From RGIG4608 sp045125655 (GTDB taxonomy: Bacteria > Bacillota > Clostridia > Oscillospirales > CAG-272), in the NCBI GenBank assembly GCA_045125655.1, contig JBGVNP010000063.1, forward strand, positions 1-64,000: a DNA stretch of 64,000 nucleotides. The letters run 5' to 3'. Every line of letters begins with the position of its first letter. Position 1 is the first letter of the stretch. Below, one piece after another: positions 33,988 through 43,012 of the stretch. The position numbers and the translations under genes are program-made. The notes below the pieces were generated by a model that was not told the DNA's origin, did no database searches, and saw nothing but the letters and a program-made list of their open reading frames with translations.

Positions 33988-34761
33988 ATGTATTATAATA
34001 AAGTGGAGATATGCGGAGTGAATACTTCAAAGCTAACAGTGCTTAGTGATGATAAAAAGCGAGAGCTTCTTATCAGGGCAAAGAATGGCGATATGCAAGC
34101 GAGAGAGGAGTTAATTTACGGAAATTTACGTCTAGTGCTTAGTATAATACAGAGATTTATGAATAGAAATGAAAACGTCGATGATCTTTTTCAGGTGGGG
34201 TGTGTTGGCTTGATAAAGGCAGTTGATAATTTTAATACAGATCTTGAGGTAAAATTTTCCACATATGCTGTTCCGATGATAATTGGAGAGATTAGAAGAT
34301 ATTTGCGAGATAACAACTGTATACGCATAAGTCGGTCTTTGCGCGATCTTGCATATCACGCGATGGGCGCGAGGGAAGAGCTGGCAAGGGAAAATGAGAA
34401 CGAGCCAACCGTTGAGCAAATTTCTGCAAAGCTAGGTGTTGAAAAGGAAAACGTAGTACGCGCATTGGAAGCTATAGTTGCACCTATTTCCTTATATGAG
34501 CCGGTTTATACCGATAATGGTGACTCCATATTCGTGATTGACCAATTGAGTGATTCAAGCTCCGGTGAAGAAATATGGCTTGAAAGCATTGCCTTGAGGG
34601 AGGCGATGAAGGTCTTGAACGAGAGGGAGCGATCCATTATTTATATGAGATTCTTTAAGAATAAAACTCAAATGGAGATAGCGAGTGAGATAGGTATATC
34701 ACAAGCGCAGGTTTCACGTCTTGAAAAAGGCGCTCTTGAAAGAATGAGAAAACAGTTTTAG
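33988..34761 (+). CDS. sigG: RNA polymerase sporulation sigma factor SigG
   Basis: A 257-residue sigma-70 family factor with near-diagnostic SigG sequence: N-K-V-E-I-C-G-V-N-T-S-K-L at the start, V-D-D-L-F-Q-V-G-C-V-G-L (region 2.2), F-S-T-Y-A-V-P-M-I-I-G-E-I-R-R-Y-L-R-D-N (region 2.3-2.4) and the C-terminal I-G-I-S-Q-A-Q-V-S-R-L-E-K (region 4.2). SigG directs late forespore transcription, so this organism or its recent ancestor makes endospores. The usual upstream neighbours spoIIGA and sigE are not present here. A GAGGT site precedes the ATG. Confidence 0.96.
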   Translation: MYYNKVEICGVNTSKLTVLSDDKKRELLIRAKNGDMQAREELIYGNLRLVLSIIQRFMNRNENVDDLFQVGCVGLIKAVDNFNTDLEVKFSTYAVPMIIGEIRRYLRDNNCIRISRSLRDLAYHAMGAREELARENENEPTVEQISAKLGVEKENVVRALEAIVAPISLYEPVYTDNGDSIFVIDQLSDSSSGEEIWLESIALREAMKVLNERERSIIYMRFFKNKTQMEIASEIGISQAQVSRLEKGALERMRKQF

Positions 34762-34796
34762 ACATTGTCATATATTTGATTTACGCATAATATGTT

Positions 34797-34828
34797 AAGG
34801 AAGAAAGCTTTTTTCTTCCTTATATCAT
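34797..34828 (+). terminator. Hairpin between sigG and the Cys-rich gene
   Basis: A 10-bp stem AAGGAAGAAA/TTTCTTCCTT (about 34797-34821) followed by a weak T-rich stretch, placed just before the GGAGGG site of the next gene. Possible terminator or attenuator. Confidence 0.5.
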
Positions 34829-34844
34829 TTTTGGAGGGTAGATC

Positions 34845-35681
34845 ATGTCGGATAATAGATTCGGATGCCTTGGAACGGGTAATACAAGGGATACGGTATG
34901 TATTGAGGCAAACCGTGTGCTTGACTCGTGTAGGGACAGGGATTGTTATGAAAACGTTCAGGTTTTTTTAACGAATTTCGGCAACGAGATTATAGAAAGA
35001 ACGGGAAATATCAGAGTTAAGGATTCGTGCATAGCTTGGACTAATATAAGTGTTGAGCCGATAGCCTTTAATAGAGGATTTTATTCGGTAAATATCAGAC
35101 TTTATATAAGACTTGCATTTGAGGCTTGTTTAGCGCCCGGCAGAATTCAAGAATTCGAGGGTGTTGCAGTAATTGATAAGAAGGTAATACTCTTTGGCGG
35201 AGAGAGCAATCTCAACGTATTCAAGAGCAACGGCACATCGGGCTTCTGCGAAATGCCCGAAGACCTGTGCTGCTCGGAGGGCAATCTGCCAACAGCTGTG
35301 CTTGAGGTGATAGATCCTATCATACTTAATGCAAAGGTTATTGAAAAGAAGCACGGTCATCACTGCGTTTGCTGCTGCACATGCGGTGATATTCCCGAAG
35401 GTGTGACAAGAAATATCAACGGTCCTCTCTGCGATGACACTGAGAGATATCTTGTGGTTTCGTTGGGCATCTTTTCGGTTGTTCGGATTGTGCGCCCCGC
35501 GCAGTATCTTATCAATGCCACCGAGTACACAGTGCCCGATAAGGAGTGCCTCACACATTCCGAGGAGAATCCTTGCGATATTTTCAGATGTATGGAGTTT
35601 CCTGTAGAGGAATTTACCGCAGGACACGGTCCCACACTCAAACCCTTGAATCATACTGACAAGGGATGTGGCTGTAAGTAA
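34845..35681 (+). CDS. Cys-rich conserved Clostridia protein, possible spore-coat component
   Basis: A 278-residue protein with about 20 cysteines, including R-D-R-D-C, H-C-V-C-C-C-T-C-G-D near residue 180 and the C-terminal K-G-C-G-C-K. The central part (V-E-P-I-A-F-N-R-G-F-Y-S-V-N-I-R-L-Y) resembles a conserved beta-rich domain of Clostridia spore-formers that I remember only as hypothetical. The gene directly follows sigG. High Cys content and this neighbourhood fit a spore structural protein, but no coat family is identified. No signal peptide. GGAGGG precedes the ATG. Confidence 0.65.
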   Translation: MSDNRFGCLGTGNTRDTVCIEANRVLDSCRDRDCYENVQVFLTNFGNEIIERTGNIRVKDSCIAWTNISVEPIAFNRGFYSVNIRLYIRLAFEACLAPGRIQEFEGVAVIDKKVILFGGESNLNVFKSNGTSGFCEMPEDLCCSEGNLPTAVLEVIDPIILNAKVIEKKHGHHCVCCCTCGDIPEGVTRNINGPLCDDTERYLVVSLGIFSVVRIVRPAQYLINATEYTVPDKECLTHSEENPCDIFRCMEFPVEEFTAGHGPTLKPLNHTDKGCGCK

Positions 35682-35684
35682 AAA

Positions 35685-35715
35685 ATGGCTGTTGCAAATG
35701 CAACAGCCTATTTTT
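35685..35715. terminator. Bidirectional terminator between the Cys-rich gene and clpX
   Basis: A perfect 9-bp stem GGCTGTTGC/GCAACAGCC (35687-35695 and 35700-35708) with A-run before and T-run after, serving both converging genes. Confidence 0.9.
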
Positions 35716-36992
35716 TATTTGAGTATATATTTTGGTTCGGATTTGTTTATTACAGTTTCCTTTGTAATAACAATCTTTTCAATATCCGTGCGAGAGGGAA
35801 CGGAGTACATTATCTGCATCATAAATCCTTCCATTATGGATCGGAGTCCGCGTGCGCCCGTATTTTGCTCAATGGCAAGCTCTGCAATAGCACCGATTGC
35901 ATCATCCTCAAATTCTATCTCAACACCGTCTATTGAGAAAAGCTTGGTGTATTGCTTTAAGAGAGAGTTTTTGGGTTCTGTTATTATTCTCTTAAGAGCA
36001 TCCTTATCAAGCTCGGAGAGAGCCACGATAACGGGTATTCTGCCCGTAAGCTCTGGAATTATTCCGTATTTAACGATATCGTGAGAGGTGACGTCGCGGT
36101 ATATGCCGTCCTTTTTCTTCTCACTCTTTTTCTTTACCTCACCGCCAAAGCCGATCACGTTATTGCCCTTACGCTTTTCGATGATCTGCTCAAGTCCGTC
36201 GAATGCACCGCCGCAAATAAAGAGAATATTTGCAGTATTTATCTGAATAAACTCTTGGTTGGGATGTTTGCGTCCACCCTGTGGGGGAACGTTTGCAACA
36301 GTGCCTTCAAGTATCTTAAGCAGTGCTTGCTGCACACCTTCACCCGAAACGTCACGTGTTATTGAACGGTTTTCGCTTTTTCGGGAGATCTTATCTATTT
36401 CATCTATATAGATGATACCTTTTTCTGCTCTTGCAACGTCATAATCTGCCGCTTGTATCAGGCGGAGAAGGATATTTTCAACGTCCTCGCCGACATATCC
36501 TGCTTCTGTAAGTGTGGTCGCATCTGCAATTGCAAACGGTACCTGCAGAGTTTTTGCAAGGGTCTGCGCAAGGAAAGTTTTTCCAACACCGGTAGGACCA
36601 ATAAGAAGCACATTGGATTTTTGAAGCTCAACACCGTCAAGCTCCTTATCCTTCTGCTCCTCGTCCTTTGAAAGAATACGCTTATAGTGGTTATACACCG
36701 CAACGGAAAGTGCAATTTTTGCATCATCCTGACCTATTACGTATTCGTCCAATGTTTTCTTAATATCCTGGGGCTTGGGGAGTTCCTCAAGCTTTAATGT
36801 ATCCGTGGGAGCAGAGAAGTCTGAAATCGCTTCATCAAGTATCTCTGAACAAGTGTCAACGCAGAAATCACAGATATAAACTCCCTTTGGTGAGGGAATT
36901 AAAAAATTAACTTGATTTTCGTTTCTTCCGCAGAAACAGCAATACCTTTTGGGGGTATTGCCGTTTCCGTCGGGCTTTTTATTTTCAGCCAT
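35715..36992 (-). CDS. clpX: ATP-dependent Clp protease ATP-binding subunit ClpX
   Basis: A 425-residue AAA+ unfoldase. The N-terminal zinc domain has C-C-F-C and C-D-F-C pairs. Walker A is G-P-T-G-V-G-K-T, Walker B I-I-Y-I-D-E-I-D-K, and the loop I-G-F-G-G-E contains the I-G-F tripeptide that docks on ClpP. It feeds tagged proteins into ClpP, encoded 27 bases upstream in the same operon. Full length. Confidence 0.98.
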   Translation of the reverse strand: MAENKKPDGNGNTPKRYCCFCGRNENQVNFLIPSPKGVYICDFCVDTCSEILDEAISDFSAPTDTLKLEELPKPQDIKKTLDEYVIGQDDAKIALSVAVYNHYKRILSKDEEQKDKELDGVELQKSNVLLIGPTGVGKTFLAQTLAKTLQVPFAIADATTLTEAGYVGEDVENILLRLIQAADYDVARAEKGIIYIDEIDKISRKSENRSITRDVSGEGVQQALLKILEGTVANVPPQGGRKHPNQEFIQINTANILFICGGAFDGLEQIIEKRKGNNVIGFGGEVKKKSEKKKDGIYRDVTSHDIVKYGIIPELTGRIPVIVALSELDKDALKRIITEPKNSLLKQYTKLFSIDGVEIEFEDDAIGAIAELAIEQNTGARGLRSIMEGFMMQIMYSVPSRTDIEKIVITKETVINKSEPKYILK

Positions 36993-37019
36993 AATATTTA
37001 CCTTTCAACTTAAGCTCGA

Positions 37020-37613
37020 TTAAGCGTGCTTGTCGATAACCTTATCAATAAGACCGTATGCAAGAGCTTGCTCTGCGGTCATATAGTTATCTCTCTCGGT
37101 ATCACGTGCGATCTCATCAATGCTTTTGCCCGTATTTTCAGCAAGTATCTTATTGAGCTTGTCACGTGTACGAAGAATAAGCTCTGCCTGAATTTTAATG
37201 TCGGTCGCCTGACCCTTTGCGCCGCCGAGGGGCTGATGGATCATTATCTCACTGTTAGGAAGAGCAAATCTTTTGCCCTTTGTTCCTGTGGAGAGAAGGA
37301 ATGCACCCATAGATGCCGCCATACCGATGCAAACGGTGGAGACGTCACACTTTATAAAATTCATTGTATCGTAGATAGCCATACCTGCGGTAACTGATCC
37401 GCCGGGGGAATTAATGTAAAAGGAAATGTCCTTGTCGGGATCCTGCGCCTCAAGATAAAGAAGCTGTGCAACCACAAGGGAAGCGGTGGCGTCATTTACC
37501 TCGTCGGAAAGGAATATGATGCGGTCATTAAGCAATCTTGAAAAAATATCGTAGGATCTTTCACCTCTGCCCGTCTGCTCGACGACCATAGGTACAAGTG
37601 AATTATTCATCAT
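37020..37613 (-). CDS. clpP: ATP-dependent Clp protease proteolytic subunit ClpP
   Basis: A 197-residue serine protease forming the double-heptamer chamber. The catalytic triad is visible: Ser101 (G-M-A-A-S-M-G), His126 (M-I-H-Q-P-L-G-G) and Asp175 (E-R-D-N-Y-M). The start has AGGAGG 9 bases upstream; two adjacent ATG codons leave a one-residue ambiguity. Operon tig-clpP-clpX. Confidence 0.98.
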   Translation of the reverse strand: MMNNSLVPMVVEQTGRGERSYDIFSRLLNDRIIFLSDEVNDATASLVVAQLLYLEAQDPDKDISFYINSPGGSVTAGMAIYDTMNFIKCDVSTVCIGMAASMGAFLLSTGTKGKRFALPNSEIMIHQPLGGAKGQATDIKIQAELILRTRDKLNKILAENTGKSIDEIARDTERDNYMTAEQALAYGLIDKVIDKHA

Positions 37614-37646
37614 AAGTAATGACCTCCTAAAAAAATCTAAAGGGAA

Positions 37647-39044
37647 TTATGCTTCTGCCTCTTCAGCAGCCTTTTTTGTTGTTTTTCTTGTCTTCTTTAT
37701 GGGCTTTTCTTCGCCTTCAGCAGCTTCTGCCTTGGGAGCGGCCTTCTTTGTTGCTCTCTTCTTGGGAGCCTTAACAACTGCCTTCTCCTTAACTGCATCA
37801 AGAGCAAGCTGAACTCTCATATCGGATGCGATAAGATCGGAATCGATGGATGCCTTAACCTGTTCCACGTCGATGCCGTATGCCTCTGCAATTCTTGCAT
37901 ACTCTGCATTGATATTCTCCTCGGATGCAACAAGGTTTTCAAGGTCTGCGATCTTTTCAAGAGCAAGTCTTGCCTTAACCTGCTTTTCTGCCTGAGAACG
38001 GAACTGTGCACGAAGTGTTTCAAGCGTCATACCTGTGTACTGGAAGTATGTCTTGAGATCAAGTCCCTGCATTCTGAGCTGATTGTCATAATCGCGAACG
38101 AAGTTTTCTGCCTCGTTATCATACATAGCCTCGGGAATTTCTGCTTCAAGCTTTTCAATAAGAGCATCCATAAGCTGACCGTCAACTGCGCTCTGTGCAG
38201 TTGCTTCGTGTCTCTTTTCGATTTTTGCCTTAAGATCTGCCTTATATTCATCAAGTGTATCGAATTCGGAAACGTCCTTTGCAAATTCGTCGTCAAGCTC
38301 GGGAAGCTCAACCTTTGTGAGAGCGTGAAGCTTTACCTTGAATACGGATGCCTTACCTGCAAGCTCCTCAGCGTGATACTCTGTGGGGAAGGTTACGTTT
38401 ACGTCAAATTCTTCGTCAACACTGTGACCAACGATCTGTTCCTCAAATCCGGGGATGAACTGACCTGAACCGAGCTTAAGAGCGTAATCCTCGCCCTTAC
38501 CGCCTTCAAAAGCAACACCGTCAACAAATCCCTCAAAGTCGATAACTGCTGTATCACCAAGCTCTGCAGGACGATCGTTAGCGTCGAGCTCGCGGCTGTT
38601 TCTTTCTCTAACGAGTTCAAGCTCTTTATTAACCTCTTCGTCGGTTACGGGAGCTACCTCTTTAGTAACCTCGATACCGAAATAGCCCTCAATCTTAACG
38701 TCGGGCTTTACAAATACCTTTGCTGTGAATACTACGCCGTTTTCATCAAGAGAGAGAACGTCGATCTCGGGCTGTGCAACGGGATCGATGCCAGCTTCCT
38801 TAATTGCTGCCTCATAAGCCTCGGGAAGAATATCGTTAAGAGCTGTATCATAGAAGAAGCCCTTTCCGTACATTTTCTCGATCATTGCTCTGGGAGCCTT
38901 GCCTTTTCTGAAGCCGGGAATATTGATCTTGCCAACCTCTTTTTTATAAGCGCGCTCGCAAGCAGCTTCAAATACTGACTGTTCTACAGAGAAGTGAAGC
39001 TCAACCTTGCTTCCTTCAAGCTTTTCGTTTTTAATCAATTTCAT
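37647..39044 (-). CDS. tig: Trigger factor with a lysine/alanine-rich C-terminal tail
   Basis: A 465-residue ribosome-bound chaperone and prolyl isomerase. The ribosome-docking loop is seen as G-F-R-K-G-K-A-P-R (residues 44-52), a PPIase (FKBP) domain lies at about 150-245, and the chaperone arms follow. The last 40 or so residues form a repetitive tail of Lys, Ala, Thr and Glu (P-K-K-R-A-T-K-K-A and T-R-K-T-T-K-K-A), resembling histone-H1-like sequence and absent from typical trigger factors (about 430). First gene of tig-clpP-clpX, driven by the promoter at 39081. Confidence 0.96.
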   Translation of the reverse strand: MKLIKNEKLEGSKVELHFSVEQSVFEAACERAYKKEVGKINIPGFRKGKAPRAMIEKMYGKGFFYDTALNDILPEAYEAAIKEAGIDPVAQPEIDVLSLDENGVVFTAKVFVKPDVKIEGYFGIEVTKEVAPVTDEEVNKELELVRERNSRELDANDRPAELGDTAVIDFEGFVDGVAFEGGKGEDYALKLGSGQFIPGFEEQIVGHSVDEEFDVNVTFPTEYHAEELAGKASVFKVKLHALTKVELPELDDEFAKDVSEFDTLDEYKADLKAKIEKRHEATAQSAVDGQLMDALIEKLEAEIPEAMYDNEAENFVRDYDNQLRMQGLDLKTYFQYTGMTLETLRAQFRSQAEKQVKARLALEKIADLENLVASEENINAEYARIAEAYGIDVEQVKASIDSDLIASDMRVQLALDAVKEKAVVKAPKKRATKKAAPKAEAAEGEEKPIKKTRKTTKKAAEEAEA

Positions 39045-39080
39045 TTTAGAAATCCTCCAATTTTTTTACATACATCGTTA

Positions 39081-39109
39081 ATTATATATAATTAATAGCA
39101 AAATGTCAA
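39081..39109 (-). promoter_or_regulatory. Consensus promoter of the tig-clpP-clpX operon
   Basis: Minus strand TTGACA (plus 39104-39109), 17 bp, TATAAT (plus 39081-39086). I see no CtsR-type heptad repeat or CIRCE element here, so heat control is not evident. Confidence 0.9.
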
Positions 39110-39134
39110 GATTATTTTGCAAATTTACCAATTT

Positions 39135-39863
39135 TTAGAGAAAAATGGGCATTGGGCAGAAATTTAAATAGTCTGCAGCAACCATTATAAAGCTAATTCC
39201 ATCGAATTGGAACTGTCTTGGAATGGCATAATTATTATGGATATGTCCGTAATAGCAGGTGTCTATATTATACTTTTTAAGAACTTCAAGAATTGGCTCA
39301 CAAATACAATCTGCATAGACGGGTGGGAAATGCAGAAAGACGAGGATCGGAAGATGGTGTCCTTCTTCTTTTAGCTTTGTTGCTTCCTTAAGACTTATTT
39401 CAAGGCGCTGTGCCTCTCTTGCTACGATCTTTTCATAATCAACGTCACCCACGGTTTTTTGCTGTTTTTCATCGTAAAACCAACCGCGCGAGCCGCAGAT
39501 TATACAATCGTCAAGAAGATATGCGTTGTTGTGCAAAAGCTTTATTGTTGTAATCTCGTTTTCGGAGAAGAATGAGTGTATCTTACTTGCGGTAGACCAC
39601 CAAAAATCGTGGTTGCCCTTGCCGATTATTTTGGTGCCCGGAAGGGAATCAAGAAATTTGAAGTCGGACTTTGCTTCGTCAAGTGTCATTGCCCATGAAA
39701 TATCACCGGGAATAACGATAACGTCATCATCATTTATTATGGAACGAAAATTCTTTTCAAGCTTTTGATGGTAGTTCGACCATTTCGTTCCAAATTTTTC
39801 CATGGATTTATTTGTGGTTTCATTGGTAGAAAGATGAAGGTCGGAAATAACGTATAAAGACAT
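39135..39863 (-). CDS. Metallophosphoesterase (calcineurin-like)
   Basis: A 242-residue cytoplasmic phosphoesterase with a complete set of metal motifs: S-D-L-H-L, P-G-D-I-S-W, K-G-N-H-D-F-W-W, F-L-H-F-P-P and G-H-I-H. The substrate is unknown. It differs from the degenerate relative at 27103, which has lost these ligands. GAAAGGAAA precedes the ATG. Confidence 0.92.
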   Translation of the reverse strand: MSLYVISDLHLSTNETTNKSMEKFGTKWSNYHQKLEKNFRSIINDDDVIVIPGDISWAMTLDEAKSDFKFLDSLPGTKIIGKGNHDFWWSTASKIHSFFSENEITTIKLLHNNAYLLDDCIICGSRGWFYDEKQQKTVGDVDYEKIVAREAQRLEISLKEATKLKEEGHHLPILVFLHFPPVYADCICEPILEVLKKYNIDTCYYGHIHNNYAIPRQFQFDGISFIMVAADYLNFCPMPIFL

Positions 39864-39967
39864 TGGAATTTCCTTTCGGATGAATAAGAATTTTAAAAAA
39901 GAGAATAATATTCTTGAGAGTTACCTCTCAATTTTTAAAGCCATATGGCGGAATGGAGTTTAGTAAT

Positions 39968-40156
39968 ATGAACGGTGAGAAAAAATGCTGCTCAAGTCCT
40001 AAAAATGTTATCAAGGGTATTACCTGTGATGTTATAAATTGTGAATACCATCAAGGTAACGGTAATTGCTGCGCAGGTCATATCAAGGTAGGTCCCAATC
40101 AGGCAGAGACAAGCACTGAAACGCTTTGCGCTACCTTTAAGAACAGAACTGAATAA
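39968..40156 (+). CDS. DUF1540 domain protein
   Basis: A 62-residue Cys-rich protein. I-T-C-D-V-I-N-C-E-Y-H and the following C-C-A-G-H-I-K-V-G, with a final Cys in E-T-L-C-A-T-F, fit DUF1540, a small putative metal-binding domain common in Clostridia and often doubled in spore-formers. The start at 39968 is chosen because GGAG lies 9 bases upstream, inside longer versions of the frame. Confidence 0.82.
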   Translation: MNGEKKCCSSPKNVIKGITCDVINCEYHQGNGNCCAGHIKVGPNQAETSTETLCATFKNRTE

Positions 40157-40162
40157 ATCCTC

Positions 40163-40198
40163 CAAAGCATATCCCGGAAGGGATATGCTTATTTTTTA
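40163..40198. terminator. Bidirectional terminator between the DUF1540 gene and thrC
   Basis: An 11-bp stem AAGCATATCCC/GGGATATGCTT (40165-40175 and 40180-40190) followed by T-rich sequence. Its right arm touches the end of thrC. Confidence 0.88.
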
Positions 40199-41673
40199 AG
40201 AAAATTTAATACCTCGCCGTACATAGCTTGCGGATCGACAACTGATCTGAAATTAACGGGTCTTTTATCAAGATCTTTGAGTGGATCGGGAATTTGCGCC
40301 CCCGAATTATTGGCAAGCATATCAAGTGCCATTAAGCTGCCACCGTTACTATTGCCCCATATCGATTCGTAGACGTCCTTTGCAAATTTAAAGGGACTTG
40401 CAGTTGATGCAACCACGCACAGTGTGTTGTCACCACTCGCTTTTCGATAGCTTTCGAGTGCCGAGAAGGCAACGGCGGTGTGCGTGTCCATTAAATATTG
40501 ATTTTTCTCTAAATTATTCTTTATTGCGGTAGCTGTGTCATATTCATCGGCGAAAAATCCGACGAAGTTATCATCAATTATCTCTTTGGTTGCAGAGTCT
40601 ATTTGATAGTTACCGTTAGTGTTTAGTGATTCCATCCATTCAAGTGTTTTTTCACTTCCCGCAATGAAATAAAGGAGTCTTTCGAGATTGCTCGAAATAA
40701 GTATATCCATTGAAGGAGATGATGTGAGATGAAAGGGTCTGTTTCTATCATATCTGCCCGTGTTAAAGAAGTCGGTAAGCACGTTGTTTGAGTTGGAGGC
40801 GCAGATAAGCTTGTTGATGGGAAGTCCCATTAATTTTGCAATATATGCGGCGAGAATATTACCAAAATTTCCTGTGGGAACACAAACGTTTATCGAATCT
40901 CCAAGGCGGATTTTTTGAGCGTTCAGAAGATCGCAATATGCCTTGATATAGTAAACGATCTGCGGTGCAAGTCTGCCGAAATTTATAGAGTTTGCGCTTG
41001 AGAGGAAAACTCCTTTTTCGTTCAGCTCGGTTGCGATTTTATCATCACTGAAAATATGCTTAACACCCGTTTGAATATCGTCAAAATTACCTTTCACGGC
41101 ACAGACATTAACGTTATTGCCCGTTTGTGTGGTCATTTGCAATTTTTGGACGGTGCTGACTCCGTTTTCGGGATAAAATACCGAGATTTTGATGCGGTCT
41201 ATATCCTTATATCCTTCAAGGGCTGCTTTGCCCGTATCACCTGATGTGGCAACAAGCACAAGCGCTTCTCTTGTTTCACCCGTCTTGGTGAGAGCGCGTG
41301 AGAGAAGTCTTGGCATTATCTGTAACGCCATATCCTTGAAGGCGCAGGTCGGGCCGTGCCAAAGCTCGAGCGAATAAGTTCTTTTATCCACCTCTGCAAG
41401 AGGGCAAGGATCGGGAGAAAAACTCTCCTTTGAGTATGCTGCCGATGCGTCTGCAAGTAATTCTTCATAGGTATAATCCGTGAGGAATTTTGAGAGTACG
41501 TTGGCTGCAAGCTCGGGATATGAAAGGGAAGTGTAGGTGCGGATTTCATCCTGAGTTAAGGTAGGAATACTATCAGGAACAAAAAGTCCGCCGTCGTATG
41601 CAAGTCCCTGCTTAATAACCTGAGCCGATGTATATTTAATTTCGTTTTTATCTCTTGTGCTTTGAAATTTCAT
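40189..41673 (-). CDS. thrC: Threonine synthase
   Basis: A 494-residue PLP enzyme that converts O-phospho-homoserine to threonine. The Lys in H-G-P-T-C-A-F-K-D-M-A (about residue 113) forms the PLP Schiff base. The N-terminal Y-D-G-G-L-F-V-P motif and the length fit the longer (class I) type. TAGGAGAG precedes the ATG. It follows an M19 peptidase gene by 9 bases; a functional link is not apparent. Confidence 0.95.
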   Translation of the reverse strand: MKFQSTRDKNEIKYTSAQVIKQGLAYDGGLFVPDSIPTLTQDEIRTYTSLSYPELAANVLSKFLTDYTYEELLADASAAYSKESFSPDPCPLAEVDKRTYSLELWHGPTCAFKDMALQIMPRLLSRALTKTGETREALVLVATSGDTGKAALEGYKDIDRIKISVFYPENGVSTVQKLQMTTQTGNNVNVCAVKGNFDDIQTGVKHIFSDDKIATELNEKGVFLSSANSINFGRLAPQIVYYIKAYCDLLNAQKIRLGDSINVCVPTGNFGNILAAYIAKLMGLPINKLICASNSNNVLTDFFNTGRYDRNRPFHLTSSPSMDILISSNLERLLYFIAGSEKTLEWMESLNTNGNYQIDSATKEIIDDNFVGFFADEYDTATAIKNNLEKNQYLMDTHTAVAFSALESYRKASGDNTLCVVASTASPFKFAKDVYESIWGNSNGGSLMALDMLANNSGAQIPDPLKDLDKRPVNFRSVVDPQAMYGEVLNFLKK

Positions 41674-41682
41674 AGGACTCTC

Positions 41683-42615
41683 CTATAGATTTTTATTGAA
41701 AAATTCAAGTGCGTTTTTAAACGTTATTTTTTCGATTAGTTCGTTACTGTAATTTAGCTTTTGCAATTCATCGGCAATCATTTCAATGTCGGATATGTTT
41801 GAAAAGCCATTTGGTAAATTTGTGCCGTCAAGGTCACAACCAAATACAAGTGTATTTTCTCCGCCGAGAGAAAGATAATGTTCAATATGCTTTATTACAT
41901 CACACGAACTTGCCTCGTGATTCAAGGAAAGATGCTCGGGACAGAGGTTTATGCCGACAAGACCGCCAAGATTTTTGATGGCTGTGAAATCCTTGTCTCT
42001 TAAATTTCTTGTGTGAGGATTTACAAAATAAGAATCGGAATGTGATGCTACTATTGGCGTTGAACAGCTTTGAGCAAGCTCAAGTACCATTTCTGCCCCT
42101 TCAAATGAGGAGTGGGATATATCGGGAATAATACCTAAGTCAAAGCATTTCTTAACTACATCAACACCAAAATCAGTAAGTCCGACATGAGTATCATGCG
42201 CTCCGCCTATGCAGGTTTCGCCGTACCAATTCAGAGTCATCATTCTTACACCGTGTGAATATAGGGTATCAAGGCGGGAGAGATCATTTTCTAATATTCT
42301 TACATCCTCGATTGAGAGAATGAAAGCACGTTTGTTTTGTGACAAAAGGGAATTGAGCGTTGCGCTGTCGCGCGCAAGTCCTACCTTATCCTGATTGATT
42401 TTAATTTCATTGTCAAGATTTTTCATCACCTCGAAAAAGCGTGTATATCCTTGCGCATCACTTAATTTGTGGTGTGTCCAGACAGCCATGACTTGTGCAT
42501 AGCTATCGAAACGCTTTGCTTTTTTGAGAGAAACGTGAAAATCATTATTGTATATGCCTTGATTTTCGGCAAGTAAGCGAGTTGCGGTATCGCAATGTAA
42601 ATCAAATAAATTCAT
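41683..42615 (-). CDS. Membrane-dipeptidase-like peptidase, M19 family
   Basis: A 310-residue zinc dipeptidase of the renal dipeptidase type. D-L-H-C-D-T at residues 5-10 provides the first metal ligands (His7, Asp9), a Glu lies in L-S-I-E-D-V, and His ligands lie in I-P-D-I-S-H-S and V-A-S-H-S-D-S. No signal peptide, so cytoplasmic. No Shine-Dalgarno is visible; the start lies 3 bases after the yraN stop, so translation is probably coupled. Cleaves dipeptides including D-amino-acid ones in characterised relatives. Confidence 0.93.
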   Translation of the reverse strand: MNLFDLHCDTATRLLAENQGIYNNDFHVSLKKAKRFDSYAQVMAVWTHHKLSDAQGYTRFFEVMKNLDNEIKINQDKVGLARDSATLNSLLSQNKRAFILSIEDVRILENDLSRLDTLYSHGVRMMTLNWYGETCIGGAHDTHVGLTDFGVDVVKKCFDLGIIPDISHSSFEGAEMVLELAQSCSTPIVASHSDSYFVNPHTRNLRDKDFTAIKNLGGLVGINLCPEHLSLNHEASSCDVIKHIEHYLSLGGENTLVFGCDLDGTNLPNGFSNISDIEMIADELQKLNYSNELIEKITFKNALEFFNKNL

Positions 42616-42618
42616 AAA

Positions 42619-43011
42619 TTAGTTAGTAAATGCATTTTCCATATGATTGATTTTGATAAGCTCCGGCTTGGATGCTACCGTGGACTTTGAAAGATACACC
42701 TCAATCACGTCAAGGCGCGGCATTTTGCTTGTGCGATGAGTGTTTAAGTATGCTTGCGCCGCGATAAGAGTCCTTTTTTGCTTTGCCGCGGTAACGGCAG
42801 TAGCGGGTGTACCGAACATCATATCGTCGGGCGAGGTACAGGATCGCGTTTTTACCTCAACAAAAACAATATATTGCTTGTTTTCAGCAATTATATCAAT
42901 TTCGTTGTGCGATGCAAAATAATTTCTTTCTAAAATCTTATATTTTTTCTCTTTGAGATGGGCGCAAGCGATATCCTCGCCAAATCTTCCTATTTCAGTA
43001 GTCGTTTTCAT
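42619..43011 (-). CDS. yraN: YraN family (UPF0102) endonuclease-like protein
   Basis: A 130-residue protein with the Holliday-junction-resolvase-like core: G-R-F-G-E-D-I-A, then N-E-I-D-I-I-A and V-F-V-E-V-K-T-R-S, the PD-(D/E)xK nuclease motif. Lies directly after rnhB (1 base apart), a widely conserved arrangement. Function in DNA processing is presumed for the family. Confidence 0.94.
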   Translation of the reverse strand: MKTTTEIGRFGEDIACAHLKEKKYKILERNYFASHNEIDIIAENKQYIVFVEVKTRSCTSPDDMMFGTPATAVTAAKQKRTLIAAQAYLNTHRTSKMPRLDVIEVYLSKSTVASKPELIKINHMENAFTN

Positions 43012-43012
43012 A

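Noticed and set aside
34766..34793. SigE- or SigG-type promoter before the Cys-rich gene (GTCATAT and CATAATAT)
   Set aside because: The hexamer-like boxes are too close together (about 12 bases) compared with the spacing I recall for these factors.
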